This document shows positions 1 through 7,213 of a stretch of 57,328 bases of DNA, piece by piece. A program made the position numbers and the translations under genes. Source of the DNA: Subtercola sp. (lineage in GTDB: Bacteria; Actinomycetota; Actinomycetes; Actinomycetales; Microbacteriaceae); contig JAODBC010000049.1 in NCBI GenBank assembly GCA_025463765.1, forward strand, positions 1-57,328, written 5' to 3'. Every line of letters begins with the position of its first letter. Position 1 is the first letter of the stretch. The notes under the pieces were generated by a model. That model saw nothing but the letters and a program-made list of their open reading frames with translations, was not told where the DNA came from and did no database searches.

Positions 1-697
1 CATCGTCAAGAACTACACGGGCGACGTGCTCAACTTCCGCCTGGCGGCGGAGATCGCCGAGGAAGACGGCATCGAGGTCGCGAGCGTCGTGAACGACGAC
101 GACTGCGCCGTGCAGGACTCGCTGTACACGGCCGGCCGCCGCGGCGTCGCCGGAACGGTGCTCGTCGAGAAGATCGCGGGAGCATCCGCAGAGCGCGGTG
201 ACGACCTCGAGACCGTCGCCGGTTTCGCTGAGAAGGTGAACGCCCAGGCCCGCACGCTGGGCATCGCGCTGACCGCCCCGATCGTGCCGCACGCCGGTGA
301 GCCGAGCTTCGACATTCCCGACGACGAGATCGAGATCGGCATCGGGATCCACGGCGAACCGGGTCGTGAACGCATCAAGCTCGAGCCAGCAGACGCGATC
401 GTCGACCGGATGCTCGCTCCCATACTCGAAGACCTGCCGTTCGAGTCTGGCGACGACGTTCTGCTCTTCGTCAACGGAATGGGTGGCACGCCCCAGGTGG
501 AGCTCTACATCGTGTTCCGCCGGGCGGCCGAGGTGCTCAAGGAGAAGGGGATCACGGTCACCCGTACGCTGGTCGGCAACTTCGTGACCTCGCTCGAGAT
601 GCAGGGTGCATCCATCACTCTGCTGAAGCTGGACGACGAACTGACCGAACTGTGGGATGCCCCCGTGCAGACCGCGGCACTGCGGTGGGGAAGGTAG
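1..697 (+). CDS. dhaK: Dihydroxyacetone kinase subunit DhaK, C-terminal part
   Basis: The reading frame is open from the left edge, so the 5' part of the gene lies outside the window. DhaK is the dihydroxyacetone-binding subunit of the PTS-dependent kinase that makes dihydroxyacetone phosphate. The visible part starts with KNYTGDVLNF, a DhaK signature, and carries IGIGIHGEPG near position 350; in the family the His of that motif binds the substrate covalently as a hemiaminal. The C-terminal half (VNGMGGTPQVELYIV) is also typical. The stop is 7 bp before dhaL, so the three dha genes form an operon. The identity is very secure; only the start is missing. Confidence 0.96.
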   Translation, partial: IVKNYTGDVLNFRLAAEIAEEDGIEVASVVNDDDCAVQDSLYTAGRRGVAGTVLVEKIAGASAERGDDLETVAGFAEKVNAQARTLGIALTAPIVPHAGEPSFDIPDDEIEIGIGIHGEPGRERIKLEPADAIVDRMLAPILEDLPFESGDDVLLFVNGMGGTPQVELYIVFRRAAEVLKEKGITVTRTLVGNFVTSLEMQGASITLLKLDDELTELWDAPVQTAALRWGR

Positions 698-704
698 TAC
701 ACGA

Positions 705-1388
705 ATGAGTTTGGGCATCGCCTGGGTAACGGACTGGATCAGGCAAAGCGCGCGCGTCGTCTCTGAGCACCGAGTCGAACTGATCACCCTCGACCGAGAA
801 ATCGGTGACGGCGATCACGGCGAGAACCTTGACAGAGGGTTCACCGCCGTTCTGGCCAAGCTCGACGACCTGCCGCCAGATTCCGTTCCAGGTGATGCTC
901 TAAAACTGGTGGCGACCACGTTGATCTCCACCGTGGGAGGAGCCTCGGGCCCGCTGCTCGGAACCGCTTACCTCAAGGCCGCTGCCGCGGTCGGCAAAGA
1001 GCCCGAACTCGACGGCGCGGCCATCGTCGCCATGCTCACCGCAGCGCGTGATGGTGTCGTGCTGCGCGGCAAGGCCGTCGTCGGTGACAAGACGATGATC
1101 GACGCGTGGACTCCGGCCGTCGATGCTGCCGCGGCGGCACTTGCCGACGGTAAGAACGAGGTCGAGATTCTCGAGGCCGCTGCCGACGCCGCTGCCGAGG
1201 GCGCGAAGTCGACCGAACCGATCGTGGCCCGCAAGGGCCGCGCCAGCTACCTCGGCGAGCGAGCCATCGGGCACCGCGACCCTGGTTCGCAGTCGTCGGC
1301 GCTGCTGTTGCGCGCCGCCGCCGACACGGCGGCTGCCGACGCCGGCTCGCCTGCTGCCGGCTCGCCGGCCACCGGTTCAGGTGCTTAG
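705..1388 (+). CDS. dhaL: Dihydroxyacetone kinase subunit DhaL
   Basis: ADP-binding subunit of the PTS-dependent dihydroxyacetone kinase, 227 aa, close to the usual length of about 210. The Asp-rich Mg/ADP-binding motif GDGDHG lies around residues 34-39, followed by the helical DhaL fold (GGASGPLLGTAYL; later the RASYLGERAIGHRDPG segment near the C terminus). The ATG at 705 was chosen because the family starts shortly before a conserved helix and an earlier in-frame start would run into dhaK. The last 20 residues are a low-complexity Ala/Gly/Ser/Pro tail absent from the core family. It hands over to dhaM with almost no gap, so the two are probably translationally coupled. Confidence 0.95.
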   Translation: MSLGIAWVTDWIRQSARVVSEHRVELITLDREIGDGDHGENLDRGFTAVLAKLDDLPPDSVPGDALKLVATTLISTVGGASGPLLGTAYLKAAAAVGKEPELDGAAIVAMLTAARDGVVLRGKAVVGDKTMIDAWTPAVDAAAAALADGKNEVEILEAAADAAAEGAKSTEPIVARKGRASYLGERAIGHRDPGSQSSALLLRAAADTAAADAGSPAAGSPATGSGA

Positions 1389-1389
1389 G

Positions 1390-2112
1390 GTGGCCGCAAC
1401 TGACGGCAAGGTCGGGCTGGTCTTCGTTTCGCACAGCCAGAAGATCGCCGAGGGTCTTGTCGACCTCGCTTCGCAGATGGCACCGGCGACTTCGCTCGCT
1501 GCCGCGGGTGGCACCGACGAGGGCGGAATCGGTACGAGCTTCGACAAGGTATCGGCCGCGATAGGCGAGGTGGATTCGGGCGTGGGCGTCGTCGTGTTGT
1601 GCGACCTCGGATCGGCCATCCTGACCGCTGAGACGGCGCTCGACTTTCTCGACGAAGAGGTTCAGGCGCGTGTTCGCATCGTGGATGCTCCGCTTGTCGA
1701 GGGTGCTGTGGCAGCCTCGGTGACGGCGGAGACGGGCGGCTCGCTGGCCGAGGTGGTCGCCGCTGCGGAGTCCGCTCGCGGAGCATCCGGTGAGGTGACG
1801 GGGCCGGATGCCGCAGCACCACCTGTAGCGAATGGCGGTGGTACCGCGGACGACGGCGCTCTCACGCGAACCGTGACGATCGTGAACAAAGACGGGTTGC
1901 ACGCTCGGCCTGCGGCAGAGTTCGTGAAGCTGGCGAACACCTTCCCCTCGAAGGTGCTGATCAACGGCAAAGATTCGAAGAGCCTGCTCGGAATCATGTC
2001 GCTCGGCCTGGTTCGCGGCACCACCGCAACGCTCACGACCGTCGACCAGGAAGGCAAGCCCGCGCTCGACTCCCTGGCCGCGCTGATCGAAAGTGGCTTC
2101 GGAGAGGCTTAG
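1390..2112 (+). CDS. dhaM: DhaM: PTS phosphoryl donor (EIIA-like domain fused to HPr)
   Basis: Phosphoryl-transfer subunit that recharges ADP on DhaL at the expense of PEP. Residues 1-130 are the EIIA-Man-like DhaM domain, with the phospho-His in FVSHSQK (about residue 15 from the GTG used here). After an Ala-rich linker, residues about 158-240 are an HPr domain with its own active-site motif DGLHARPAAEF (His about 171). Two-domain DhaM is one of the known family layouts; no enzyme I domain is present, so phosphate must come from the general PTS. GTG at 1390 is preferred; an in-frame GTG at 1381 that would overlap dhaL is possible. It is the last gene of the operon, converging on dps. Confidence 0.92.
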   Translation: MAATDGKVGLVFVSHSQKIAEGLVDLASQMAPATSLAAAGGTDEGGIGTSFDKVSAAIGEVDSGVGVVVLCDLGSAILTAETALDFLDEEVQARVRIVDAPLVEGAVAASVTAETGGSLAEVVAAAESARGASGEVTGPDAAAPPVANGGGTADDGALTRTVTIVNKDGLHARPAAEFVKLANTFPSKVLINGKDSKSLLGIMSLGLVRGTTATLTTVDQEGKPALDSLAALIESGFGEA

Positions 2113-2116
2113 GCGC

Positions 2117-2662
2117 TTATTTCTGGGTCGCGGTGCGGTTCTCGGCCGAGACCATCCAGGCGTATTGCTCGAGGGCCTCGATGATGGCGTGCAAGATGTC
2201 GGCGCTGGTGGGGTCGGCGTCGTCGACGGTGTCGTGCACATCGCGCATGGTCGCCACGACCGACTCGATGCGGATCGTCACGAGGTCGACCGTCTCGGCG
2301 GTGTCGATCTCGCCATTGGGGTACTCCGGCAGGGTGGTCGTGGCCGCGACGGTATCGCTGCGACCATCCGGAACCGCGTGCAACGCGCGCATGCGCTCGG
2401 CGACCGTGTCGCTGAACTCCCGAGCGGAGTCGATGATTTCGTCGAGCTGCAGGTGCAGGTCGCGAAAGTTCTTGCCGACGACGTTCCAGTGCGCTTGTTT
2501 GCCCTGAACGTGCAGCTCGATCAGGTCGACGAGCACCTGCTGCAGCGCGTCGGTGAGCGGCTTCGGCGCCTTGAATCCGCGCTCGACGCCTTGACGACGG
2601 GTGCTCTTGGGGCCGCCATCGGCCGGTGCGTGAACATCTCGTTCAATCGTTGAGGTTGACAT
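2117..2662 (-). CDS. dps: Dps family DNA-binding ferritin-like protein
   Basis: 181-residue Dps (DNA protection during starvation) protein, expected to form a 12-subunit shell that binds DNA and oxidises and stores iron. The ferroxidase signature at the dimer interface is visible as GKQAHWNVVGKNF followed by LHLQLDEIID, and the conserved ERMRAL segment follows. The N terminus is a basic, disordered extension (KSTRRQGVERGFK) as used by mycobacterial and other actinobacterial Dps for DNA binding. The ATG at 2662 is preceded by AGAAAGG, a good ribosome binding site; further upstream codons look non-coding. It ends 4 bp from the dhaM stop, tail to tail. Confidence 0.93.
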   Translation of the reverse strand: MSTSTIERDVHAPADGGPKSTRRQGVERGFKAPKPLTDALQQVLVDLIELHVQGKQAHWNVVGKNFRDLHLQLDEIIDSAREFSDTVAERMRALHAVPDGRSDTVAATTTLPEYPNGEIDTAETVDLVTIRIESVVATMRDVHDTVDDADPTSADILHAIIEALEQYAWMVSAENRTATQK

Positions 2663-2715
2663 TTCGTTTGCCTTTCTGTTGGTGAGTGGAATTGTTCTGT
2701 TGGTGAGCGGTTCTG

Positions 2716-3516
2716 TCAGATGGTGGCGACGGAGCCGGAGTCGACGCGGTAGTTCGAGCCGTTGACGAAGCTCGCGGCTTCTGAGCACAAGAACGCGATG
2801 ACGCTCGCCACCTCCCCGGGCTCGCCACGCCGTTTGAGTTCCATGTACGGTCGCTCCTCGTCGAGAAAGCTCGTGATCGCCTTGTCGACGCTGGTGCCGA
2901 GCTCGTCGGCCCGCTTCGTCATCATCGCGTCGGTCATGGGCGTATGGATGAACGCGGGAGACACGCAGTTCACGAGAAGCCCTTCGAGCGCATAGCTGCG
3001 CGAGAGGCCCTTGGCCAGCGCCAGTATGCCGGCCTTCGCCGAGCAGTAGGGAATCTCGTCGTCGTAGGGCTGCACGGCGTCTTCTGACGCGACGAACACG
3101 AGCCGGCCCCAGCCGCCCTTTCGCAGCGACGGCAAAAACGCTTTGACCAGTCGAACCGGCCCCATCAGGTCGACGAGAATTGTGTTGGTCCAGCCTTCGT
3201 CGGTGATTTCGTGAAACAGCCCCTGGGCGCCGGTGATTCCGGCCGACTGCACGAGTATGTCGATGTCGCCGACGGCGTCGGTCACGCTCTCGTGCAGGGT
3301 GGCGATCGAGTCGATGCTGGTGAGGTCGGCAGCGAACGCGAACAGCTTTCCGTCGTCGGCTTTCAGCTTCTTCGCCGAGTCGTCGAGGCTCTCTTGGTCT
3401 TGATCGGTGATGACCACCGTCACCCCTTCGGCCAGCAGCAGTCGGGCGGTGTGCCAGCCGATTCCCGAGTCCGCGCCAGAGATGAGTGCCTTTTTTCCGC
3501 TGATACCGAGATCCAT
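2716..3516 (-). CDS. SDR family NAD(P)-dependent oxidoreductase
   Basis: 266 aa, complete classical short-chain dehydrogenase. Visible landmarks are the cofactor loop SGADSGIG near residue 14, the AG(I) segment after strand 4, and the catalytic Tyr/Lys pair in PYCSAKAGI. The C-terminal FVNGSNYRVDSGSV segment is typical. The specific substrate cannot be read from sequence, but it is divergent from an SMP-30/gluconolactonase-like gene across a 78-bp region with a large inverted repeat, which fits oxidation of a sugar or sugar acid to a lactone and ring opening (inference). It reads toward dps, 53 bp away, but that gap contains the dps ribosome binding site, so dps may be co-transcribed. Confidence 0.9.
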   Translation of the reverse strand: MDLGISGKKALISGADSGIGWHTARLLLAEGVTVVITDQDQESLDDSAKKLKADDGKLFAFAADLTSIDSIATLHESVTDAVGDIDILVQSAGITGAQGLFHEITDEGWTNTILVDLMGPVRLVKAFLPSLRKGGWGRLVFVASEDAVQPYDDEIPYCSAKAGILALAKGLSRSYALEGLLVNCVSPAFIHTPMTDAMMTKRADELGTSVDKAITSFLDEERPYMELKRRGEPGEVASVIAFLCSEAASFVNGSNYRVDSGSVATI

Positions 3517-3536
3517 GATTCGAGGCTACGCGCGGC

Positions 3537-3573
3537 TTGTCAACCCGTCATGTTGGGCGCCAACGGTTGACAA
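3537..3573. promoter_or_regulatory. Inverted repeat between divergent SDR and SMP-30 genes
   Basis: Perfect 9-bp arms TTGTCAACC (3537-3545) and GGTTGACAA (3565-3573) separated by 19 bp, with a smaller nested dyad GTTGG-GCG-CCAAC at 3552-3564. The site is centred in the only gap between the divergent start codons, so it is well placed to control both genes. TTGTCAAC-type half sites resemble those of GntR-family regulators, but no regulator gene is adjacent. Confidence 0.6.
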
Positions 3574-3594
3574 CGGGCGTGATGTGATGGTTCC

Positions 3595-4494
3595 ATGAGC
3601 GATTTAGTGGCGGAACCGACGGTATTTCGAACCGCTGAGGCGATTCTCGGTGAGAGCCTGTTCTTCGACGGGGTCGACTCCATGTTCTGGTGCGACATCA
3701 CCGCGGGGCTCGTGCATCGCAGCCCGATCGGGGGCGCCATCGACGGCTCCGATGACGACGTGTTCGCGCTGCCCGCGCCGGTGGCCTCGTTTCACCCTGC
3801 GCGGGTTGCAGATGAGGTGGGTTTCGTCGTCTCGCTCGGCGATCGCATCGTGCTCACGGATACGTCGTTCGCTATCGTGCGAGAGCTCGCGAAAATCGAG
3901 CATGCCCACGCGGGCCTCCGTCTCAACGAGGGCAAGGTCGACCCCGTCGGTCGCTGGGTGACCGGCTCGATGAACCTCACTACCGGCGATCCCGACGGTG
4001 CGATCTACTGCGTGGATGCCCGTTCCGGCCCGCCCGCCCTGCGAGTGCTTCGCGGCGGCCTCGGCGTCGTCAACGGTTTCGAATGGTCGGCCGATGGCGG
4101 AACGTTCTACTACACCGACACGAGCGTGGAGTCGGTCTACGCCGGTGGATACACCGCGGCCGGTGAGGTCAGCGATGAGCTGGTACTTCTGCACGGCGGC
4201 GCGCACGACGGTCTCACGCTCGACACCGCGGGCAATTTCTGGGGCGCGCTCTACGGCGACGGCGTGGTGGTGAAATACAGCGGCGCGGGGGAGGAGATGC
4301 TGCGCGTGAAACTGCCGGCGCCTCACGTCACGTCGGTCGCCTTCGGCGGTGCCGAGCTGTCGACGCTCTTCGTCGCGAGCGCGCGGGAGAACCTGACCGA
4401 GCAGCAGCTCGTCGAGCATCCGCTTTCGGGCGCCATCTTCAGCATCGAAACCGATGCCCGCGGCCGGCTGCCGAACACGTTCATCGTCGCCTGA
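3595..4494 (+). CDS. SMP-30/gluconolactonase/LRE family protein
   Basis: 299-residue six-bladed beta-propeller of the SMP-30 family (metal-dependent sugar lactonases). Family features seen are GESLFFDGVDSMFWCDI (metal-ligand Glu in blade 1), the LNEGKVDPVGRWVTGSMN segment (normally NDG or NEG plus P-GR-W-GTM), VVNGFEWSADGGTFYYTDT (NG/D metal-ligand loop) and AHDGLTLDTAGNFWGALYG (DG loop). These correspond to the conserved Glu-Asn-Asp metal set. It probably opens a sugar lactone made by a dehydrogenase, possibly the divergent SDR. The ATG at 3595 has only a weak upstream purine tract. It converges on the GH15 gene with a 4-bp gap. Confidence 0.88.
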   Translation: MSDLVAEPTVFRTAEAILGESLFFDGVDSMFWCDITAGLVHRSPIGGAIDGSDDDVFALPAPVASFHPARVADEVGFVVSLGDRIVLTDTSFAIVRELAKIEHAHAGLRLNEGKVDPVGRWVTGSMNLTTGDPDGAIYCVDARSGPPALRVLRGGLGVVNGFEWSADGGTFYYTDTSVESVYAGGYTAAGEVSDELVLLHGGAHDGLTLDTAGNFWGALYGDGVVVKYSGAGEEMLRVKLPAPHVTSVAFGGAELSTLFVASARENLTEQQLVEHPLSGAIFSIETDARGRLPNTFIVA

Positions 4495-4498
4495 GCCG

Positions 4499-6394
4499 TC
4501 AGGCGCTGCGCGTTCTCTTGCCGGTCGCCTTGGGCTGGTTGCGAGTGAGTTCTTCGATGGTGATGGCGGCGTTGATGAGGGCGAGGTGGCTGAGGCCTTG
4601 CGGCAGGTTGCCGAGGAACGACGAGTCGGCCGGGTCGATCATCTCGGCGTACAGCCCGACGTCGTTCGACAGAGCGACCAACTCGTTCATCAGCTGCACC
4701 GACTCGTCGTGCCGGCCGACGCAGACCAGCGCCGACGCCAGCCAGAACGAACAGGCGATGAAGGCGCCCTCTTCAGCCTCGACGCCTGAGTACCGGTAGA
4801 CGAGAGCGCCATCGGTGAGCTCTTCGATGATGGCGTCGATGGTCGACGACATGCGTGCGCCGCGGTCGAACCCGCTCGGGCCGTGCAGCAACACCGAGGC
4901 ATCGAGTTCGTCGGTGCCCGGGTAGGCGACATAGCTCTGCTTCTTCTCTGACCAGCAGTGCACTCGCACCCATTCTTCGATCAGGCTGCGTTCGGCTCGC
5001 CAGCGTGTTGCGTCGCCCGGAATCTGGCCGAGCTCGCAGAGTTCGATGGCGCAGGTGAGCGCCTGCCAGCAGCCCATTTTCGACGAGGTGAAGTGCCGCA
5101 CATCGCCGAGCTCCCAGATGCCGGCGTCGGGGCGGCGCCAGGCGTCGCAGGTGCGATCGGCGACGGCCGCGAGCATGCGCCCGGTGTCGGCGTCGAGCAC
5201 ATTGCCGGCGGTGACGTAGAGCTTGATCACGTCGAAGAGGTCGCCGAAGACGCCGAGCTGAAGTTGAGTGCTCGCGGGGTTGCCGACAACAACCGGGCCG
5301 CGATCTCTCCAGCCCGAAACCGAGTGCTCTTCGACGGCCCCGGGCAGCTCGCCGTCGAGGGTGTAGAACACATGGAGTTCGGGGCCGTGCCGGCGAATGG
5401 TTGTGAGCAGCCACGACACGGCCGCATGCGTCTCTTCACGCAGACCGAAGCGGATGAGCGCGTGCAACATGTACGCGGTGTCGCGCACCCAGGCGTAGCG
5501 GTAGTCCCAGTTCTTTCCACCGGTCGAGTTCTCGGGCAATGAAGTGGTGGCGGCGGCCGCAATAGCGCCGGTGGGGCTGTAGATGAGCAGCTTGAGCGCG
5601 AGCGCGCTGCGGGTGACCGCCTCGGCCCACGGCCCGTTGTACGAGAACTCGCGCGACCAGCTCTGCCAGTTCTCAATGGTGCGGTCGACGCTGTCGATGA
5701 CGTTGTTCGGGTCGGGCAGGTGCAGCGGCTCGTTGGCGGTGCCCACGACGGTGAGCAGGTGCCTCGAGGTGCCCGACGTGCTGAACCGGCCGACCATGGC
5801 CCGGTCGCCACCGCCGCGCGGGCCGTGGTCGACGCCCCGAACCGCGATCATCACCGAGTCGACGCGAATGACGGAGCCGTGGGGCGACTTCTGCACCCAC
5901 GGCGAAGCAGTGGCCAGGCACGTGCCCGGAGCCACCTTCCAGCGAAAACGCACGGTGCCCTCGACCCCGTCGATGCGGCGGGCGAGTTCGGCCCAGGGCA
6001 GTCGGCCGGCGATGCCGGTCACGAGGGCGTCGGTCACCGTAGCGACGCCGGTTTCGGTGGTGAAGGTGGTCTCAAGCACGTTGGTGCCCTCGATGTAGCG
6101 GCGCTTCGCCGTGAAGGGCTGAGTGGGGGTCAGCTCGATCGAGCCGCCCTCGGCCTCGTCGAGCAGGCGAGCGAAAACCGGCGTCGTGTCGAGATTGGGA
6201 ATGGGAAACCAGTCCACGCTTCCGTCGAGGGCGATGAGGGCGACGGTTCGGCCGTCGCCGATGGCGCCGTATGAGCGCAGATCGACGTAACCGCGTCGCC
6301 TGATGGGGGTGGGTGCCGTCTCGGCGTCGGTGGTGAGGGGCGGATGTTCGGGTGCAGCAGCTTCGTTGGCATGCTTTCTCGGGGCAGAAGTCAC
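4499..6394 (-). CDS. Glycoside hydrolase family 15 (glucoamylase/trehalase-like)
   Basis: 631 aa. An N-terminal beta-sandwich domain (from YGAIGDGRTVALIALDGSVDW, about residues 40-260) precedes the (alpha/alpha)6 barrel of GH15. Barrel landmarks are NWDYRYAWVRDTAYMLHAL (substrate subsite and start of the barrel), GIWEL followed by RHFTSSKMGCW (general-acid Glu region) and a conserved C-terminal helix with FLGNLPQGLSHLALINA. In actinobacteria this family includes trehalases and alpha-glucosidases; no signal peptide is visible, so it acts in the cytoplasm. It is the last gene of a four-gene operon, starting only 3 bp after the glycosyltransferase stop, so its substrate may be the glycoside made by that operon rather than free trehalose (inference). 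Confidence 0.88.
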   Translation of the reverse strand: MTSAPRKHANEAAAPEHPPLTTDAETAPTPIRRRGYVDLRSYGAIGDGRTVALIALDGSVDWFPIPNLDTTPVFARLLDEAEGGSIELTPTQPFTAKRRYIEGTNVLETTFTTETGVATVTDALVTGIAGRLPWAELARRIDGVEGTVRFRWKVAPGTCLATASPWVQKSPHGSVIRVDSVMIAVRGVDHGPRGGGDRAMVGRFSTSGTSRHLLTVVGTANEPLHLPDPNNVIDSVDRTIENWQSWSREFSYNGPWAEAVTRSALALKLLIYSPTGAIAAAATTSLPENSTGGKNWDYRYAWVRDTAYMLHALIRFGLREETHAAVSWLLTTIRRHGPELHVFYTLDGELPGAVEEHSVSGWRDRGPVVVGNPASTQLQLGVFGDLFDVIKLYVTAGNVLDADTGRMLAAVADRTCDAWRRPDAGIWELGDVRHFTSSKMGCWQALTCAIELCELGQIPGDATRWRAERSLIEEWVRVHCWSEKKQSYVAYPGTDELDASVLLHGPSGFDRGARMSSTIDAIIEELTDGALVYRYSGVEAEEGAFIACSFWLASALVCVGRHDESVQLMNELVALSNDVGLYAEMIDPADSSFLGNLPQGLSHLALINAAITIEELTRNQPKATGKRTRSA

Positions 6395-6397
6395 GCT

Positions 6398-7213
6398 CTA
6401 CCGTACGACAAGTTTGCCCGGGCCTAACTGGGTGCGAAGGTAACCCGCGAATCCGCCTGGACTTCGGCCCCACAGCCTGCCCGACGTCACGACCTCTGCC
6501 GCCGCGCTGGCGACGACGCGTGGCTCACCCGCGGCCCGCAGCCGGTTCACAAGATCGATGTCTTCATGCTCGGCGAGCGCCCGGAACCCTTCGGCGTGGA
6601 GGTAGGCCGAGCCGCGCAGACCGAGGTTCGCGCCGTGCACGTCACCGCGCGCCACTCCCGGTTCGTGCAGCTGCTGCCAGGCATGCACTTGTTCTGCGTC
6701 GAGTTCGGTGAAAGTGGGCCGAACGGTGCCGATCACGACATCGGCTCCGTGCTCGGCCAGGCGCAGCTGTGCAGCGAGCCAGTGCTCGGGAACCGTCGAG
6801 TCGGCATCGGTATTGGCGATCCATATCTGGTCAGGAGCAACCCCGAGGTCTGCGAGAGCCGCGAGAGCGTGCTCGACACCGCGGGCTCGGGCCAGACCGA
6901 CGTTTCCGCCGGGCGCCTGCAGCACGGTCACATCGTCGAACTCGTGCGCGATGTGCCCGGTACCGTCGGTGCTGTTGTCGTCGACCACGACGGTCACCAC
7001 GGGCATCCGCGCGACGAGGTGGCGCACGGCCTCTTCGATCGAGCGCAGGCAGTCGGCGATGAGGGCTGCCTCGTTGCGAGCGGGTACGACGACGGCCACG
7101 CCCGCGATTCGATCGGCGAGCCGGCGTTCGACCGCCCGGCGTTCGACCGAGCGGACTTCGACCGCGCCGAGTTCGACCGCGCCGAGTTCGTTCACCCGGT
7201 GGTCGGCCGTCAC
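6398..7213 (-). CDS. Family 2 glycosyltransferase
   Basis: Up to 271 aa, GT-A fold, probably cytoplasmic or peripheral with no clear membrane segment. Core motifs are VVVPARNEAALI at the start of the fold, VVDDNSTDGT, the metal/nucleotide motif ANTDADS (DxD) and HEDIDLVNRLRAAG near the acceptor site (ED-DLxxRL). The N terminus before the fold contains four tandem pentapeptides ending in AVE or SVE (DNA repeat 7127-7186), so the true start could be nearer the GT core. The ATG at 7213 overlaps the stop of the upstream fusion gene by ATGA, which supports it. Donor and acceptor are unknown; the operon suggests an amino-sugar-containing product. Confidence 0.85.
   Translation of the reverse strand: MTADHRVNELGAVELGAVEVRSVERRAVERRLADRIAGVAVVVPARNEAALIADCLRSIEEAVRHLVARMPVVTVVVDDNSTDGTGHIAHEFDDVTVLQAPGGNVGLARARGVEHALAALADLGVAPDQIWIANTDADSTVPEHWLAAQLRLAEHGADVVIGTVRPTFTELDAEQVHAWQQLHEPGVARGDVHGANLGLRGSAYLHAEGFRALAEHEDIDLVNRLRAAGEPRVVASAAAEVVTSGRLWGRSPGGFAGYLRTQLGPGKLVVR
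7127..7186 (-). repeat. Four tandem 15-bp units inside the glycosyltransferase N terminus
   Basis: Units start at 7127, 7142, 7157 and 7172 (plus strand TTCGACCGCGCCGAG and variants; the last two are identical). On the coding strand they give four pentapeptides, two LGAVE, one VRSVE and one RRAVE. The copy number could vary between strains without a frameshift. Confidence 0.85.

Noticed and set aside
13..489. Long minus-strand open frame opposite dhaK
   Set aside because: Ser/Arg/Pro-rich translation typical of the antisense of a high-GC gene; the plus strand encodes DhaK.
7127..7186. CRISPR-like array
   Set aside because: Contiguous 15-bp units without spacers, within a coding frame; a protein repeat.
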